Shown: positions 23,982 to 36,655, numbered from the stretch's first letter. The stretch: DNA of 64,000 bases from Epiperipatus broadwayi (GCA_028023455.1 JAQFVV010000013.1:13840258-13904257); one strand, 5' to 3'. A program made the numbers and translations. Notes: generated from the letters alone by a model not told the origin.

Positions 23982-24682
23982 TTATTTTTTATTTGGGAAT
24001 ATTACAATATGAATTCCCTTTAGTTTTATGTCATTTTTTTTTTTACTTTTAAACTTCCTATGGCCAAATTTATTTTCTAATAAAATCATTTTTGTAACTT
24101 TGCCACAATTATTATAATTTTCTCTAACTATTAGGTTGGCATTTGCACTTGTAGAGTTTTCCTTCCATTCTTCATCACAATTTCCCCCCTCAATATTCCA
24201 CTCACCTAAATGTTGATATGTAACATAAACATGACTATTATTTTCATCGTCCACTAAGGTCTTGATGTCCATACTACAATCATTTATTAAATACCTATTT
24301 TGTTTTACCTGTTTTCCTATATCTTGAATTTCCTCCTCATTCTTTTTCTTCTGGTCATTCGTCTCTGACTCTACCTGTTCAACATTTTTTATTACTTTGT
24401 TTATTCTATCATTTACCATCCTTGATATCCTCTTCTCAAAGGGCTTTTGACTCTGTCTCATTTCTTTCAATTCAGTCTTGATTTCTATTATTTCATTCCT
24501 AAATTCCTTCATTTCACTCTTGACTTCCTTCATTCTCGAATTCCTTTATTTCACTCTTAAATTCCTTTATTAGTTCTTTAAATATCTAGTATGATGGGTG
24601 CATTATCTTCTTTCATCTTTCTATCACTGTCTTCTAATATCTTATTACTAATTGTCTTGCCACTTCTTAATCTCATATGCAT
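23982..24682 (-). pseudogene. Coiled-coil ORF1-like protein remnant (retroelement)
   Basis: The minus-strand ORF 24533-23982 encodes 183 residues. Roughly the first 80 are charged heptads (KEFRNEIIEIKTELKEM and similar), typical of a coiled coil. The remainder is lysine/asparagine-rich. Reading upstream, a second frame starts MHMRLRSGKTISNKIL at 24682 and a third frame bridges them with more KEF/E repeats, so at least two frameshifts break one longer protein. An N-terminal basic stretch before a long coiled coil resembles LINE ORF1 or gag-like proteins. No zinc knuckle or RNA-binding domain is visible. It may be ORF1 of one of the LINEs here. Assignment to a retroelement is inference. Confidence 0.4.
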
Positions 24683-25479
24683 GTATACTATTTTTATTTA
24701 TAGATATACTATTCTGATTTAAAAATCAAAAACATTTGTTTTTTAAATTAATTTTCTAGCTTTATTTAACTTGTTTAGTATTACAATTAATATTATGCTC
24801 ACTAATTCCCTTTCCCCCTGCTGTCATGTTTCCTCTTTTTTAATTTCACTGTCATTTGCCTACTTCAACTGCCTGCTAAAACACATCAACCGAATAAACA
24901 CTCTTACAACTTTCAAACAAAAAAAACTTTGTGTCTTTTTTTAAAAAATAATTACAACTTATCTCAGACTATGAGTTTTATTTTCATAACCTCACTTTGG
25001 GTTATTATAGCATGTCAAAGCCCCATGTAGGAGGTACCATTACACCAGTTTGCCTTTTTGCTTATTATTTATTTATATAGATCCAGTTACTAAAGGGATT
25101 TCGAATCATTTATACTATACATCCAAAACGCACCATCAATTTTTTGAAATCTTGAATGTGTTATCTCAGGTAAGTATTTAATATCTCAAAATGTGTATAA
25201 ACCAGACTACTACAGGAATCAAACTTCAGTCACAATGAAGGTTTACCTACATTGGTGAAGTTGACAGAACTGTCATCTAAAACAACAGTATTGTTGCAAT
25301 TAATGTAAAATTTTCTTTTTTCATTACTCTCTAAATTTTCAGATAAGAAACAATTAACTGTTCTAAAATTTTTTCTTTCTGTCTTTAAATATACCTAAAT
25401 AAGTATGTAAGTAAAATAGCTTACTGAGGTGAAAACACATAATAGCCTCCTGTTATGCTAGATAACTATTTACTAAGTA
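24683..25479. other. Intergenic with R2 copy 2
   Basis: Contains a second copy of the short R2 repeat (about 25062-25140). Otherwise no gene is recognised. Confidence 0.45.
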
Positions 25480-28400
25480 ATATTGAATAGGGAGCTAAGT
25501 TGGGTATGGACTAGCTGCTTGAAAAAAATCTTAATTGCAATTACAACTTTAAAAAAAAACAAGTTTTACCCAGTTGGAGTGTGGGTCTCACTACAAGCAA
25601 TCTATCTAAAAGACACCTCCATCCCAAGCTATAATAATAACTTTGAATTCAAAGTAAAACTCAATAATAACATTGATTCTACCATAATACCCACCCAGAT
25701 TACTGATCAGGAAGCCATGATTCACCTTTTCAAAGGGGGATTAAAAGACAATGCTATTCATGTGACACTGGTGTCACTTGCAAGTCAATTGCTCTAATGG
25801 TCAATGTCTGCAATGTGATCAAGTGGGGTAAAAAGCACCCACATGTATTCACAATAAAAAGCAGATGACTAAAAACAACACACATTAAAAAGAAATGATA
25901 ATCTCTGAAAACTTCCTACCACAAATAATGATACACAGTTGATAAACCTCAGTACCAATGAAACTGATTATATTTCCATCATAAATACTTACAACAACAT
26001 CCAAAACACAGACCAAAATACTAATCAAACACACACCCTCTACTGAGACTAACTTAATTGCACCAAATAATAAGCAACAGATTCTCCAGAGTATATTATT
26101 AGTAAAACAAACACTGACATCATGAACAAACTGGCTCTATGCTTTTCATCAATTGAGAACTGCCTTTCAGAATGTGCTGCCAAAAGGAAACTTGGACATC
26201 CAGGAAAAAACATGAAATGAAAAAAGGAAAATCACTTAGCTCTAAACTCACCATAATGACCCACTTACCAGATGACTCATGGACTACAGCCCAGAACATA
26301 ATCACTCTCAATCACTAACCTACAACCTACATATAAAAATGAATCTCAATCCTATAAGATAATCTAGTCATGTTGCTGCTAGTCCTTCACAGAAAGATGT
26401 AACTCTACCAGAAACAAAATCAACTGCCATGTGTAACAGCTCTAAAAAGCTTTTATTTGAACCCTTACCAGCTACCACTCTAATGATGCATAACTCAAAA
26501 CTAACCTCCTTTACAACCATTTCTAATAGTCATTTTTTTCTTCCTCTTTACTAGATTTAAAGTTAAAATTATCAGCCTTTAATGTTCATGATTTGAATTC
26601 AGTCCCAAAAAATCAGCTGAAAAAAATGGATATGAATTACACAAGATCTTCTGAAAACAAAAAATATATAGTGCCTCTCAAATTGATCTAACCACCTACC
26701 TACATGCCAAATGTTTTTATGTTTGCTCCAAGGACTCATCATCATCTTCAGGGGGATACAGATGTGATCAGAACTTGAGCCTGCTCTTTTTTTTCTTCAA
26801 AATAATTTACATATTCCAAGTTCCTTGTAGTCACATTCCACAGCCAGATTATTCTTAATGTGACATTTATATTAATATCTCCTGGCCTTGCAGATATAAC
26901 AAGATTAATACTTACCATCAGTTCATTATTCTCATCAATCTCATTCTTCTAGATGACTTTAATATGAGCTATTTCTTCTTTGTTTTCAGATGACTTCACC
27001 ATCTTGCTCTTTCATTAATGAGTGCTGAAGGATTTTTACACGGACCCACCATTCTAAAATCATCAGCTTGCCTATCTCATAGATTTATACTTTTACTCTC
27101 CAGACTACTCAGATCAAATACTTACACTTGGTTTAGATGCTGCGTAAACAACTATTCATCTTCACAAAACAGAATACTCTCTCTACAAACACCATTGAAT
27201 TCTTATACCCAGAATCATACATAATGCTATTTAAATTTAAAGATATGCCCCTTAATGCTGTCCAATGATGTATCTCATTTATAAATATATTATTCTTTAA
27301 CATGATCAATCACATCATGCATACTATGTCCCCACCCTCCAAATTACTAGCCTTAGCTGATGAACTACAAAAGAGAATTACAATGTGCCAATCTACCCTT
27401 GATATGCCTACACACATTCAAAAACTTACATATTTATATAACAACACATGCAACTCACTGAAAGAGAACCTGGCAATAAAAAAAGAAATACTGCCTGTCT
27501 CAACAACACACATGGACCTTTGGATACATCTGGTGGGTTTTAGCTACTTTTTCACAATTAGAGTTCCCCTAACTCTAGAAGTTGATGGAGTAATCAATAC
27601 TGGATATAATATAATAGAGCTAATTTATAATCATTTTAAACAAATTGCAAACACACAGTATTTTTAAATCCAAAGCAAACCTCTTTGGACAACCAGAGTC
27701 CAATACACCCATAAATACTCCTGATTTTGCTGTCCAGCTTGCTGAAGTAACAATTAATGTCCCATGGGACCCATGGAATACCCAAATTTGTCTTCATTTA
27801 CTTTAGTGATTTTACCACTACATACCTCTCTAACTAGATAATTTTATATAATATACAGTGTTTTTATATTCCCTTTTTTTAGTTCCATTCAATAATAAAC
27901 CTGCTCAGATATCCAATTTTATCCAACCTACAACCTAGCTCCATGAGGCCTCTTGGTATTAAAATTCTTGAGAATGTACTGAAAAAGAAAATAAAACCAC
28001 ATATACTCCCTCTAATATCATCTATGTGGTATACCAAGAAATACTCATCCACAAGCCAAGCAGCTCTCATATTTAATACAATTTTAAACTCATTCCAAGA
28101 ACAAAAAAATATGCTGCAATGGCTGTTGACATTGAAGCTGCCTTTGAGATGCCTTTGACTCAGTCCCATTCACATGCTCACAATGACAACAATTAGTCCG
28201 ATTCTTCTATACACATTTACCAGCCTATTACTAAGCCAAGAAATTCACATAACTCTCAATGGCAAAGCATCACCTTCTTTTGTTTCCAGTCAATCAGTAT
28301 CATAAAAATCACACTCTACCTCTTATTATTTATGTTTTACATTAATCCTCTTATGAACAAAATTCAACAAAAATTTCCAAGCATTAAATTTCCAACTACT

Positions 28401-29800
28401 GGATTATATACACCCTGCATTGCTTACATGGATGACATCACTGTTTTACTTGCCTCCAAAAAGCAATTATCTATTCTACAGAAAATACTTGATGATGAGT
28501 ACACTGCACACTTTAAACTTAATTTAAACAAAACCCCTGTGTGGTTTTTTTACACTGGCATGCCATATGCACAAATTTATCATGGCCAACATTTTGCCTT
28601 TCTTGGATTTCTTTTTATCTTGGACCTATTGATATGAGACTAAAAATCCAAAATAAACCCAAGAATAATGCTGAAAGGATACCTACATTACTCTCTGAGA
28701 TCTAACTTTCACTATACTCAAAAATTTGCTTTTCATTGAACTAATTATTTCAAAAATAGCCTAATACTTGCATATTACCAAGTTTTCCAGATCTTTTAAG
28801 TCCATATTCCTGCACTTTGTTTTAAATTGCTATGGCACAGGAAGTCAGTTTCTATCTCCATCAAAAGTCTTCATTTTTCATTAGCACAAAATGGTCCTTC
28901 ACTCCATTACCATTTTCCACATCCATACACATGTCCTAATTCCATTATAAGATCATTTCCATCACTAGAATGTATTATACACATGCTAATACCAAAAGAC
29001 AGACCACCCACATCACATTATTCCTGTCAACACTTATATGACAAAGCATCTACAACCAAATATCATTACTTAATACAGGTAAGTAGAATATTGATGCATT
29101 CACAATCTACTATATCAAATTCCACTTGTTAACATTCTCCCCAAAATAGTCTTTAGAGCCAAATTTTTCTGACTTTCTCCTGAAACTTGGTTTATACTCC
29201 CTACCCACACACTTCCTATGATACCACAGACTGTACATGACAATTGATTCTTTCTGCCAGTTATATCATAGAGAAGAAAAAACAGGATCATCTACTTCAT
29301 ATTTGTCCAGTACTAACATGCATTCAAGAAATCATGTTAAACACATACAGATGAAGCACTCTCATAATCGAGCATTTTTGAGATATACAACAAAAAACGC
29401 TCCAGCTATTTGTGCAGCAACATTCAGTTTGTATTTTTTTTGGTGCATCGACCAACAATCTTGAATAATATCTTTGCCACTATATGGTCACTCCTGAAAT
29501 TCTCATCAAGTATCTAATTATATGCCATAATACTGATAAATACAGCATTGCAACACAACCTAATTATAAACCCCTATCTACAAGATATAGCAAACATTAT
29601 GCAAATTCTCATAGAGACACTATCTCAGAATATTTAGCAGAAGAATATCTAGTAATTAACTTTTGCAAAAACTGAACCAATGCATGCAACCATGGACCAT
29701 CAATGCTTCACAGACAATTTCAGAAAACATTGCCACTTTTTAAATTGACCATTCTTAAAACTATATTTGTACTAGTGATTCCATTCTAAGTTTCATATGC
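25480..29800 (+). mobile_element. Decayed LINE-like non-LTR retrotransposon
   Basis: A 4.3-kb stretch whose plus strand is C/A-rich compared with its surroundings and carries successive broken ORFs: 25483-25797, 27018-27224, 27302-27667, 27943-28158, 28332-28637, 28827-29132, 29237-29464 and 29484-29675. The reverse transcriptase lies at 27943-28640 (separate entry). Downstream frames contain a C/H-rich word ending in an HxxxxC-like arrangement near 29290, as in the C-terminal zinc fingers of LINE ORF2 proteins. The upstream frames would hold ORF1 or the endonuclease but are too decayed to identify. Boundaries are approximate and no tail repeat or target duplication was found. Confidence 0.55.
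27943..28640 (+). pseudogene. LINE reverse transcriptase, frameshifted
   Basis: The first ORF starts MRPLGIKILENVLKKKIKPH, the RPIGL-type start of LINE reverse transcriptase domain 1, followed by a block with STSQAALIFNTIL (the ST..A motif). A frameshift near 28118 moves to another frame reading MAVDIEAAF, the first catalytic aspartate motif (F/V-D-x-x-A-A-F-D). After more disruption, ORF 28332-28637 contains CIAYMDDITVLL (near 28415-28450), the Y-x-D-D catalytic box. Order and spacing fit one domain. It is dead through frameshifts and stops. The LINE clade cannot be assigned safely. Confidence 0.6.
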
Positions 29801-31079
29801 TATGTATTAGAAAACATATAACTACATGTAAATGCAACTACAACACATGTACTTGGACAATTTTTTTCTTTGTAAAAGTAAGTACACTGATGTAATCTTT
29901 GATTAATAATGTTGTTTTGAAACATAATAATAATGATGATGATAATAATAATAAATTCAATTTACTTTATTTACTCTACAAAACTACAGCATTAGGCCAA
30001 CTACAGAACAGTGCCATAATTAATATACAATAATATAAATAAGCAATTTTTAATATCAAATTACAAATATGTTTGCATGTGATATTTTCTTATACGATTA
30101 GTAACAAATTTTTAAAAATCTAATACAAAAATATTTCATTAATCCAACCTTGATTATAAGTGTTAGGCAAATGATACAAAGGAGAAAATTTTAAAGTTCT
30201 ACAGTGACAAACTATAATGTAAAATAAATCAAATGTGCATCATCCATGCAAACAATTATTAATTGTAATATTTGAGATTTTGTTCGTTAAAACTATAATA
30301 CACTTAATCAAATAAACCCAACTTATTTATAGCTATATACTGTAACCAGACCCCCATACCCAACCTCTTTACCTCAGTTGTAACTATTTCCTGATGAGCA
30401 TATTGTAGGACCACCAATTGGCTTTCCCCAATACTGATATCACCCCCTCCCCCTACAACAATATTTCCTGCTCATCAGAGGATATAGCATCATAGAGACT
30501 GGAATCACCTAGAAATTTATGTGTTTGGTTTTCCAAACAGCACCATTAGAGTTCCATTTCACTACAACCTGACTTACCTAGGTCTATTTACACTGGACAT
30601 AACTCAAGAGGCATGAAATTCTTGTGAACAAATGCAATAATTGACAAATGATGCAACATGAACAACTGGATTGGTTTTATATAACAACAAATTTATTTCA
30701 ACATTAATTAAGATCATTAGTTCACCTTAGTTATTTTGGACAATAAGCCCATAAAGTTTATCATTAATTCATTTTTGATATAGTTCATCTTTAGGATCCA
30801 TTTTCTGGTATGAACATATTTTCTTGGGTTCCCTTGATTAGTTACTCCTCATTGGTGATGTATTTATCTGCAGTGTCCTTTAATTCTTTAGTTATGATTT
30901 CAATATTATTCCTTGATCCATGTACACTGTATTTTTCTTATAAACATTTGTAATTCCTTCTTTTAAAGATGTGTATTATTTTCTTAAGCCTTTCTAATCC
31001 TTCCCAGTATAACTGTGCTTTTTACATAACATTTATTATTCCACCATCTATAGACGTACCTTAATTATATAATGTTTAT
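29801..31079. other. AT-rich, gene-free
   Basis: A short (AAT/GAT)n tract lies at about 29925-29955. Nothing else is recognised. Confidence 0.5.
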
Positions 31080-31925
31080 ATTTCATTCAGATTGATATAT
31101 GTGGCATATATGATTTATACTAGTGCAGACATACTTTGTTTATATAATCATTTATGATTTATTCCATTAAAGACGTTTTGATAATAAACATATAAGTATT
31201 TGGGATTTATTTCGATACAGACATAACATGTGTCTGAAATATAAGTATTCATGAGTTATTCCAATAAAGATGTGTATTGTATACAAACATATATGTATAT
31301 ATGATTTTATTTCAATGCAAACATATTTTGCTGATCAGATATAAATATTTGGTCTTTATTTTAAAATATAAATATATATGATTCATCCCAATAAAGATGT
31401 ATATTGTATACAGACATATAAGTGTTTATGATTTATTTTAATGCAAACGTATTTTGATGATCAGATATAAGTATTTGTTCTTTATTTTAAAATATAAATA
31501 TATGATTCATCCCAATAAAGATGTATATTGTATAAAACATATAAGTGTTTATGATTTATTTTAATGCAAACATATTTTGCTAATCAGATATAAGTATTTG
31601 TTCTTTATTTTAAAATATAAATATATATTATTCATCCCAATAAAGATGTATATTGTATTCAAACATATGTGTTTATGATTTATTTCAATACAAATGTATT
31701 TTACTGATCAGATACAAATATTTGTTTTTTAATTCAGGCATATTTTGCATATAAAAAGATAATCATTTATGATTTATTTCATTAAAGACACATTTTGATT
31801 ATAGACATCTAAGTATTTATGATTTATCCCCAATAAAATGTATTTTCATATAAAAATATCATTTATGATTTATTTCAAGAAATATGGTTTTTTTTATGAT
31901 AAACATATAAGTATTAATATTTCAT
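31080..31925. repeat. Minisatellite array, ~124 bp unit
   Basis: The AATAAAGATGTATATTGTAT block starts near 31267, 31393, 31516 and 31641 (spacing 123-126). Each unit goes on with CATATAAGTGTTTATGATTT, ATTTTAATGCAAACATATTT, GATCAGATATAAGTATTTGT and TCTTTATTTTAAAATATAAA. Flanking half-units with ATTTATGATTTATTYCA and AAAGAC/TACATTTTGAT show that the unit itself arose from a shorter period. No coding potential. Confidence 0.85.
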
Positions 31926-32911
31926 AAAATTGTTACCTTCATTTTCATCCACAGTGTTCATCCACTACAAGTTACTATTGCATTTCAAAAAGGGATTGGT
32001 TTATTTAAGCTGAATGGCTTTATTTAATTTGCATTTGGGTGCACCCAGGCATAGCTTGGAGATTTATGGCTATAGATAGAGAGAAAGCTATTATTGACTT
32101 CTATCATCCTTATGCTTCTCATATTAATACTTTTATTTTCAACATCCAACAACTGTAGGGTTCACACTTAGTAAAAACTAGATTTCTCAACTGGGATAAG
32201 CTGTGTAGCTGTAAATATAATATTCCAAAGGTAACTCTGCACTAAAATCATATGGTAACTAAACAGCTAAGCAACACATAGATAGCATTTTTGGAACTTC
32301 AAACTCCACTATTTATACCCTGATCAATTCTCTGAAGTAATCTAGCATGACTCCACTGTATCTGATTTGTCAAACAACAGCTTTCATTTAAGCCCGAGTG
32401 CTTTTTTCTTCTTGATGATTGGATCATTTAGTTTTGGTGGGACAGATGAGGAATTAGATAAATTATGCCATGTTTTCCAATTAATAAATGCCAGTTTTAA
32501 ATGCTTAAAGATTTATTTATTTTGTGATTTAAAAATTATAAAAATCAATAATATATACAAAAAATTCAATGTGTGTTTAGATCCAAGATGTAAAACTTTA
32601 ACAAGTGTTAGTCTTAAATGGACACATTATATAATTTGAATATAACATATTGAACAATTCTATAAATAATAACAATTTTATTAACTCTTCAAATGTTTTC
32701 AAAGGCTTACCCTTCATTATCAAGAAGTACAAACTCTCTCATCATTTTTTCAATGATATACTAATATGCAAATATCCAACGGACTAGGTAATTATGCAAA
32801 TTAGAATCAGAGTGCCTACACTTGTCATTTCTTCGACAAGGTGTAAAATGACTCCCTCTTGTTCATTGCGTGTTCATCCGAAATAATGTAACATGCCTCC
32901 TTAACCTTCCT
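31926..32911. other. AT-rich, gene-free
   Basis: The 90-codon ORF at 32367-32639 has no recognisable motif. Bases 32840-32911 may be the untranslated end of the Penelope-like element that follows. Confidence 0.45.
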
Positions 32912-33586
32912 TCACAAATCATTCTGCTGCCTACACAATACTCTTGGCCTATCAGGTCTGCACTGATGACCCACTGCCATTGCATGCTGAACAAAAATCG
33001 ACGGGTGGGATGAGTCCGCTAAGGCCTTATTGTATGCATATACATGCTGGGATAATCTTGTTTGAACCGATGCCCTAGTCTCCCCATAAAATGCAGCCCG
33101 GCAATTGTTTTCACTACATGCAATCTTGTAGACTGCCTGCTGTGCATGTACTGGAAGAATATAATCTTTGGTGTTGTTTATACACCTATTCAGATTAGGG
33201 GGCGAACAAAAACACACGCTAAACTCCGAGCAAAAAATTGCCCGCAAGTTTCTATAAATATTTTTGATATATGGTAACAAAATGTACAGTTTATCTTGTT
33301 TCAACACATGATAAGGCCCTCTTTTAAGTTTCTTAATGACATTATCAATGGCTCTTTGATTATATTTTGCTTTGATGAGCCCATTACTATAAGTTTCTAT
33401 ATTGCTTCTTTTGTCAGCTTCAAAGCTGCACAAACAGTTATTTCTATGTAAGAATGATTTGAGGCCAGCAAATTTATGTATATCTGGTGTATTTGATAAG
33501 TGATGTATGTGACCTCTGATGTTAATAGGCTTAATGTTCATTTTGTAGTAAAAGTGATTAGCTTCAATCATCATCTGCAGGTCCAA
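32912..33586 (-). pseudogene. PLE linker and GIY-YIG endonuclease
   Basis: 224 codons continuing the reverse transcriptase after a frameshift. Residues 38-70 hold the PLE linker words KFAGLKSFLHRN and NIETYSNGL. Residues 151-205 are the endonuclease: AVYKIAC (GIY-like), CRAAFYGETRASVQTRLSQH (YIG-like, with the R and H of the active site) and FVQHAMAVGHQ. The YIG word is FYGET, with the family glycine kept. The overlap with the preceding ORF by 16 bases is the frameshift, not real gene overlap. The plus-strand ORFs here are shadows. Confidence 0.85.
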
Positions 33587-34182
33587 ATATTTATTACTGT
33601 TCGATGCTCCTTTTGACTTACATTTATGTTTAGGCCTGACACTGTCACAAGGTCAGTTTTAATGTCTTCTATGGTTTCCTCCAGGGCAGCCACAAAAAAA
33701 TCATCTACATATCTAGCATACAGTATTAATCTGCTATTCATATATATAGGAACAATAATCCATTCATAAGCATTCATCATAACACTGGTGATGATTCCAC
33801 TCATTGGAAGACCCATCGGCCAACCGTTGAGCATATGATACCACTCATGATTGAAAACTGCATAAATATTTGGGTTTATCCATTCCAGCAATGCAACAAC
33901 AAACTTGACCTGCTCAAGATTCATTCCATAATTAATGAGTGCTTCTCTTACCACTATGATCAACTTAGGTCTATCAATCGATCCATATAGCTCTGCTACA
34001 TCCAGTGCAGTCATCCTTGTGTTTTTCTCCGGATTAGCATTCTTTAATTTCTCAATGAAATCAAATGATGATTTAACAGCATACTTTTCATATCTAGTAG
34101 TTTGTGTGATCCACTTATTTATGATCTTGGCTGCTTTATAGTAATGTACTTCACCGAAGTCGATCATCAACCTCAAAGACAA
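33571..34182 (-). pseudogene. PLE reverse transcriptase fragment
   Basis: 203 codons. Motif A region TALDVAELYGSI (residues 58-69) holds the first catalytic aspartate. Motif B is NGWPMGLPMSGII (119-131). Motif C is YARYVDDFF (155-163), with the YVDD codons at 33700-33711. Usual PLE sequence upstream of motif A is missing or only partly present, so this starts within the domain. The frame ends INIWTCR and stops. The next frame (to 33586) continues with the KYLDLQM block expected right after the thumb region, so a single indel near 33590 separates the two. Confidence 0.85.
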
Positions 34183-34200
34183 ATCAATAATGAAGATTTT

Positions 34201-34744
34201 TTTCTTTCAATTCTTAATCATTATTTTCTCTTAAATTTAAACATTTTGCTTTTTTTTATAAGATTATAAAAAAGTTGGCTTCTTTCATATATGTCTGTTT
34301 TCTTTCAATCAATCACTTTAGGCAGAAAAGGAAAATAAATCTTAAAATATATTCATGAAACAATGCATCTGTTTCAATACCAATTTATCACCAACTTCAA
34401 ACCATATATATTTTCACTCTTGCTAGCAAGTGTTTGCATGTATTTTTTTAATATCATGTTGAAAAATTTTATGTAATCATAATTTGACATGTGTATCTTG
34501 TTATGTAATAATCTTTATTCTTTTATTTACTGTATATCATGTTATTTTATTCTACCACATTGTAAACTCTTAATAAGTAATATCATGTATCAACTTGTAT
34601 CTAAGACCTTATGTTTTAACATGCAACTTATGAAATGCTATTTGATTGTCAATAAAGTTTACCTTTCAAACACAATAATAATAATAATAACAATAATTAC
34701 AATGATAACAAAGATGACAATATTAATAACAACAACAATAATAC
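34201..34744. other. AT-rich, gene-free
   Basis: Contains a short AAT/AAC microsatellite (about 34673-34740). The ORF at 34489-34779 runs into it and is not credible. Confidence 0.5.
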
Positions 34745-35600
34745 TAATACATGTGTCAATTTGCTCACAACCAATTTAACAAGCTCTAGTTTTTCTTGCT
34801 CCAAAAGTATTCAAAACCTAAGCCTGATGTGGTAAAAATGTTATTTTGATAAATGTTTTCAATTTCCAATGAGTTGATAATTAATTAATAATTTTATGTT
34901 GCATTTTTCATTCAAAATTTCAATTAAAATCGAAGTTACTAGACGATATTAGAGAACAATATAGCAACAAAACCATCACATTACCAGATGCTTGCTACTA
35001 ATATTACTAGCACAGAGTTTCAAAATTCAAAGTTCAGTCAAACATAGGCTATTTTTAATTTATTTTGTAGCAAATTCCAATATTTGGAAAAAAAATTCAA
35101 TTTCAATTTTACCAGTCAGCAATTAATTCTCTTGCTCACAAACAAGCTAATAATCTCTGTTTCTTTTTTGCTTAAAAAGAATTCAAAACCCGAGTCTAAT
35201 GCAAAATAATAATATACAGTTAATCAACTGATTATTTACTTCCTACTTTATGTTACATTTTTATTCAAACTTTTTAATTAAAATCAAATTAAAACTAACA
35301 TACCAAAATATACAATTAAAAATCAAATTAATTAATGATAATCTTAAATAAAGCCATCACATGACCAATGTCTGCCTTTACTAATACCAGCATAGAATTT
35401 CAAAGTCCAAAGATCAGTCAAGCATACACTTAATTTTAATGTTATTGTAACAAACTCCGATCTTTGTTTAGTAATAAAAATTTGATTTCAAGTTCCTGTC
35501 AATTAGTTTTCTTGCTCACAATAAAGTTAACAAGTTCTGAATGTTTATGCTTATAAAGTAGTCAAAACCTTAGGCTAGCAAGGTAAAAAATCTTTATATA
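34745..35600. repeat. Degenerate tandem repeat, ~375 bp period
   Basis: Blocks TTCTTGCTC...AACAAG, then TTCAAAACC.AGNCTAATG, lie near 34770-34835, 35130-35200 and 35507-35585. Blocks TGCTTGCTACTAATATTACT and CAAAGTTCAGTCAAACATA near 34990-35050 recur near 35365-35425. About 2.3 units are present, strongly diverged. Confidence 0.7.
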
Positions 35601-35639
35601 CCTATTTCAACACAAGTCACTTCCAATAACAGTGCCTAG

Positions 35640-35990
35640 CCTAACCATCTACCCACATTTTATCCTGACTTCCTATGTCTGGATTCTCTACCTGTGTCTT
35701 CACCTTTAACACAACCAGACCCAAAGTCTAGCCAACTAACCACAAATCTCCAACTCAATAATTACAACCAGATCTAACATAGCCATACCATCATACCCAT
35801 CTGGAATCAGTGCACTCCAGTTATGGATCTCACATGTAAATCTCATCAAAAACCTTACTCAACCTCCACCTGTAACACACAGCTAGACCCACAATGTTAC
35901 TAACCTACCATAAACTCCAACTTAACTATTGCAACTAATTCTAACATAGTTGTACCATCTCCCTATCTGGAAAATTCATCTATTTAAATG
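35640..35990. repeat. Degenerate tandem repeat, ~165 bp period, two units
   Basis: ACACAACCAGACCCAAAGTC, then CTCCAACTCAATAATTACAA, TCTAACATAGCCATACCATC and ATCTGGAA (about 35706-35810), recur diverged at about 35875-35975. The plus strand is strikingly C/A-rich across 35.6-36.2 kb. Confidence 0.6.
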
Positions 35991-36239
35991 CACCAGAAAA
36001 TCCCAATTGTGAAAACAATACTGCCATGTCTCTTACCCATACCAACACCCTTCCCAATCCACACCACCAATAAAACCAAGAGAAAACCTGATTGCCCAAA
36101 GAAAATTCAGCACCCTAAAAATCAAAAATAATAAATTGATCTCATACTGATGTGGACCTCTTAGACAATTACCACACTACCTTGCAAATGCTAGTCCCTC
36201 ACCTATGGTAGACAAACCAAACATGTATAAAACTATTCC
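35991..36239. other. C/A-rich spacer
   Basis: Same strand bias as the preceding repeat. No gene recognised. Confidence 0.45.
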
Positions 36240-36655
36240 TAGTTTGCATATACAGATACAACAATCCAGAGAATGTAAAATTTATGTAATCTTGTGTAAA
36301 TCAATAAATCAACTTTTACATATGTAAACCTACAACTACAGATTATCTACACAACTACAGCAATCCAAGCTATGTAAAACCTTTGTAACTAATCCACAGC
36401 ATGAAAAAGTCCCTGTAATCTCATGTAAATCAATAAATCTAACTTTTGCATATATAAACTTACACCTATAGATTGCCCATGTAACCACAGCAATCCAAGC
36501 TATATAAAACCCTTTGTAACTAATCCACAGTATGTAAAAATTCTTGAAATCCTATGTAACCCAATAAATCAACTTTAATTTATGTACACCTACAAGTATG
36601 GATTGCTTTTGTAAACACAGCAATCTAAGTTATGTAAAACTCTTGTACCTCTTTA
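36240..36655. repeat. Tandem repeat, ~130 bp unit
   Basis: CAGCAATCCAAGCTATGTAA, AACTAATCCACAGTATG and ATCAATAAATC recur in order with CAATCC/CAATCT at 36262, 36361, 36491 and 36621. The last two intervals are 130 bp and the first is shortened. Confidence 0.8.

Larger units (their letters stand above)
32912..34200 (-). mobile_element. Penelope-like element (PLE), 5'-truncated
   Basis: The minus strand carries a reverse transcriptase fragment followed, after one frameshift, by a linker and a GIY-YIG endonuclease, the order that defines endonuclease-bearing Penelope-like elements. The 5' part (N-terminal region and reverse transcriptase fingers) is missing. No long terminal repeats or target duplication were located. 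It belongs to a different subfamily from the PLE at 43.8 kb: the shared linker blocks GLKSFL.RN and the N.IE.Y block are embedded in otherwise poorly matching sequence. Confidence 0.85.

Noticed and set aside
31080-31925. Regularly spaced repeats as a CRISPR array
   Set aside because: Whole units repeat, with no unique spacers between short repeats; the DNA is eukaryotic and no cas genes are present.
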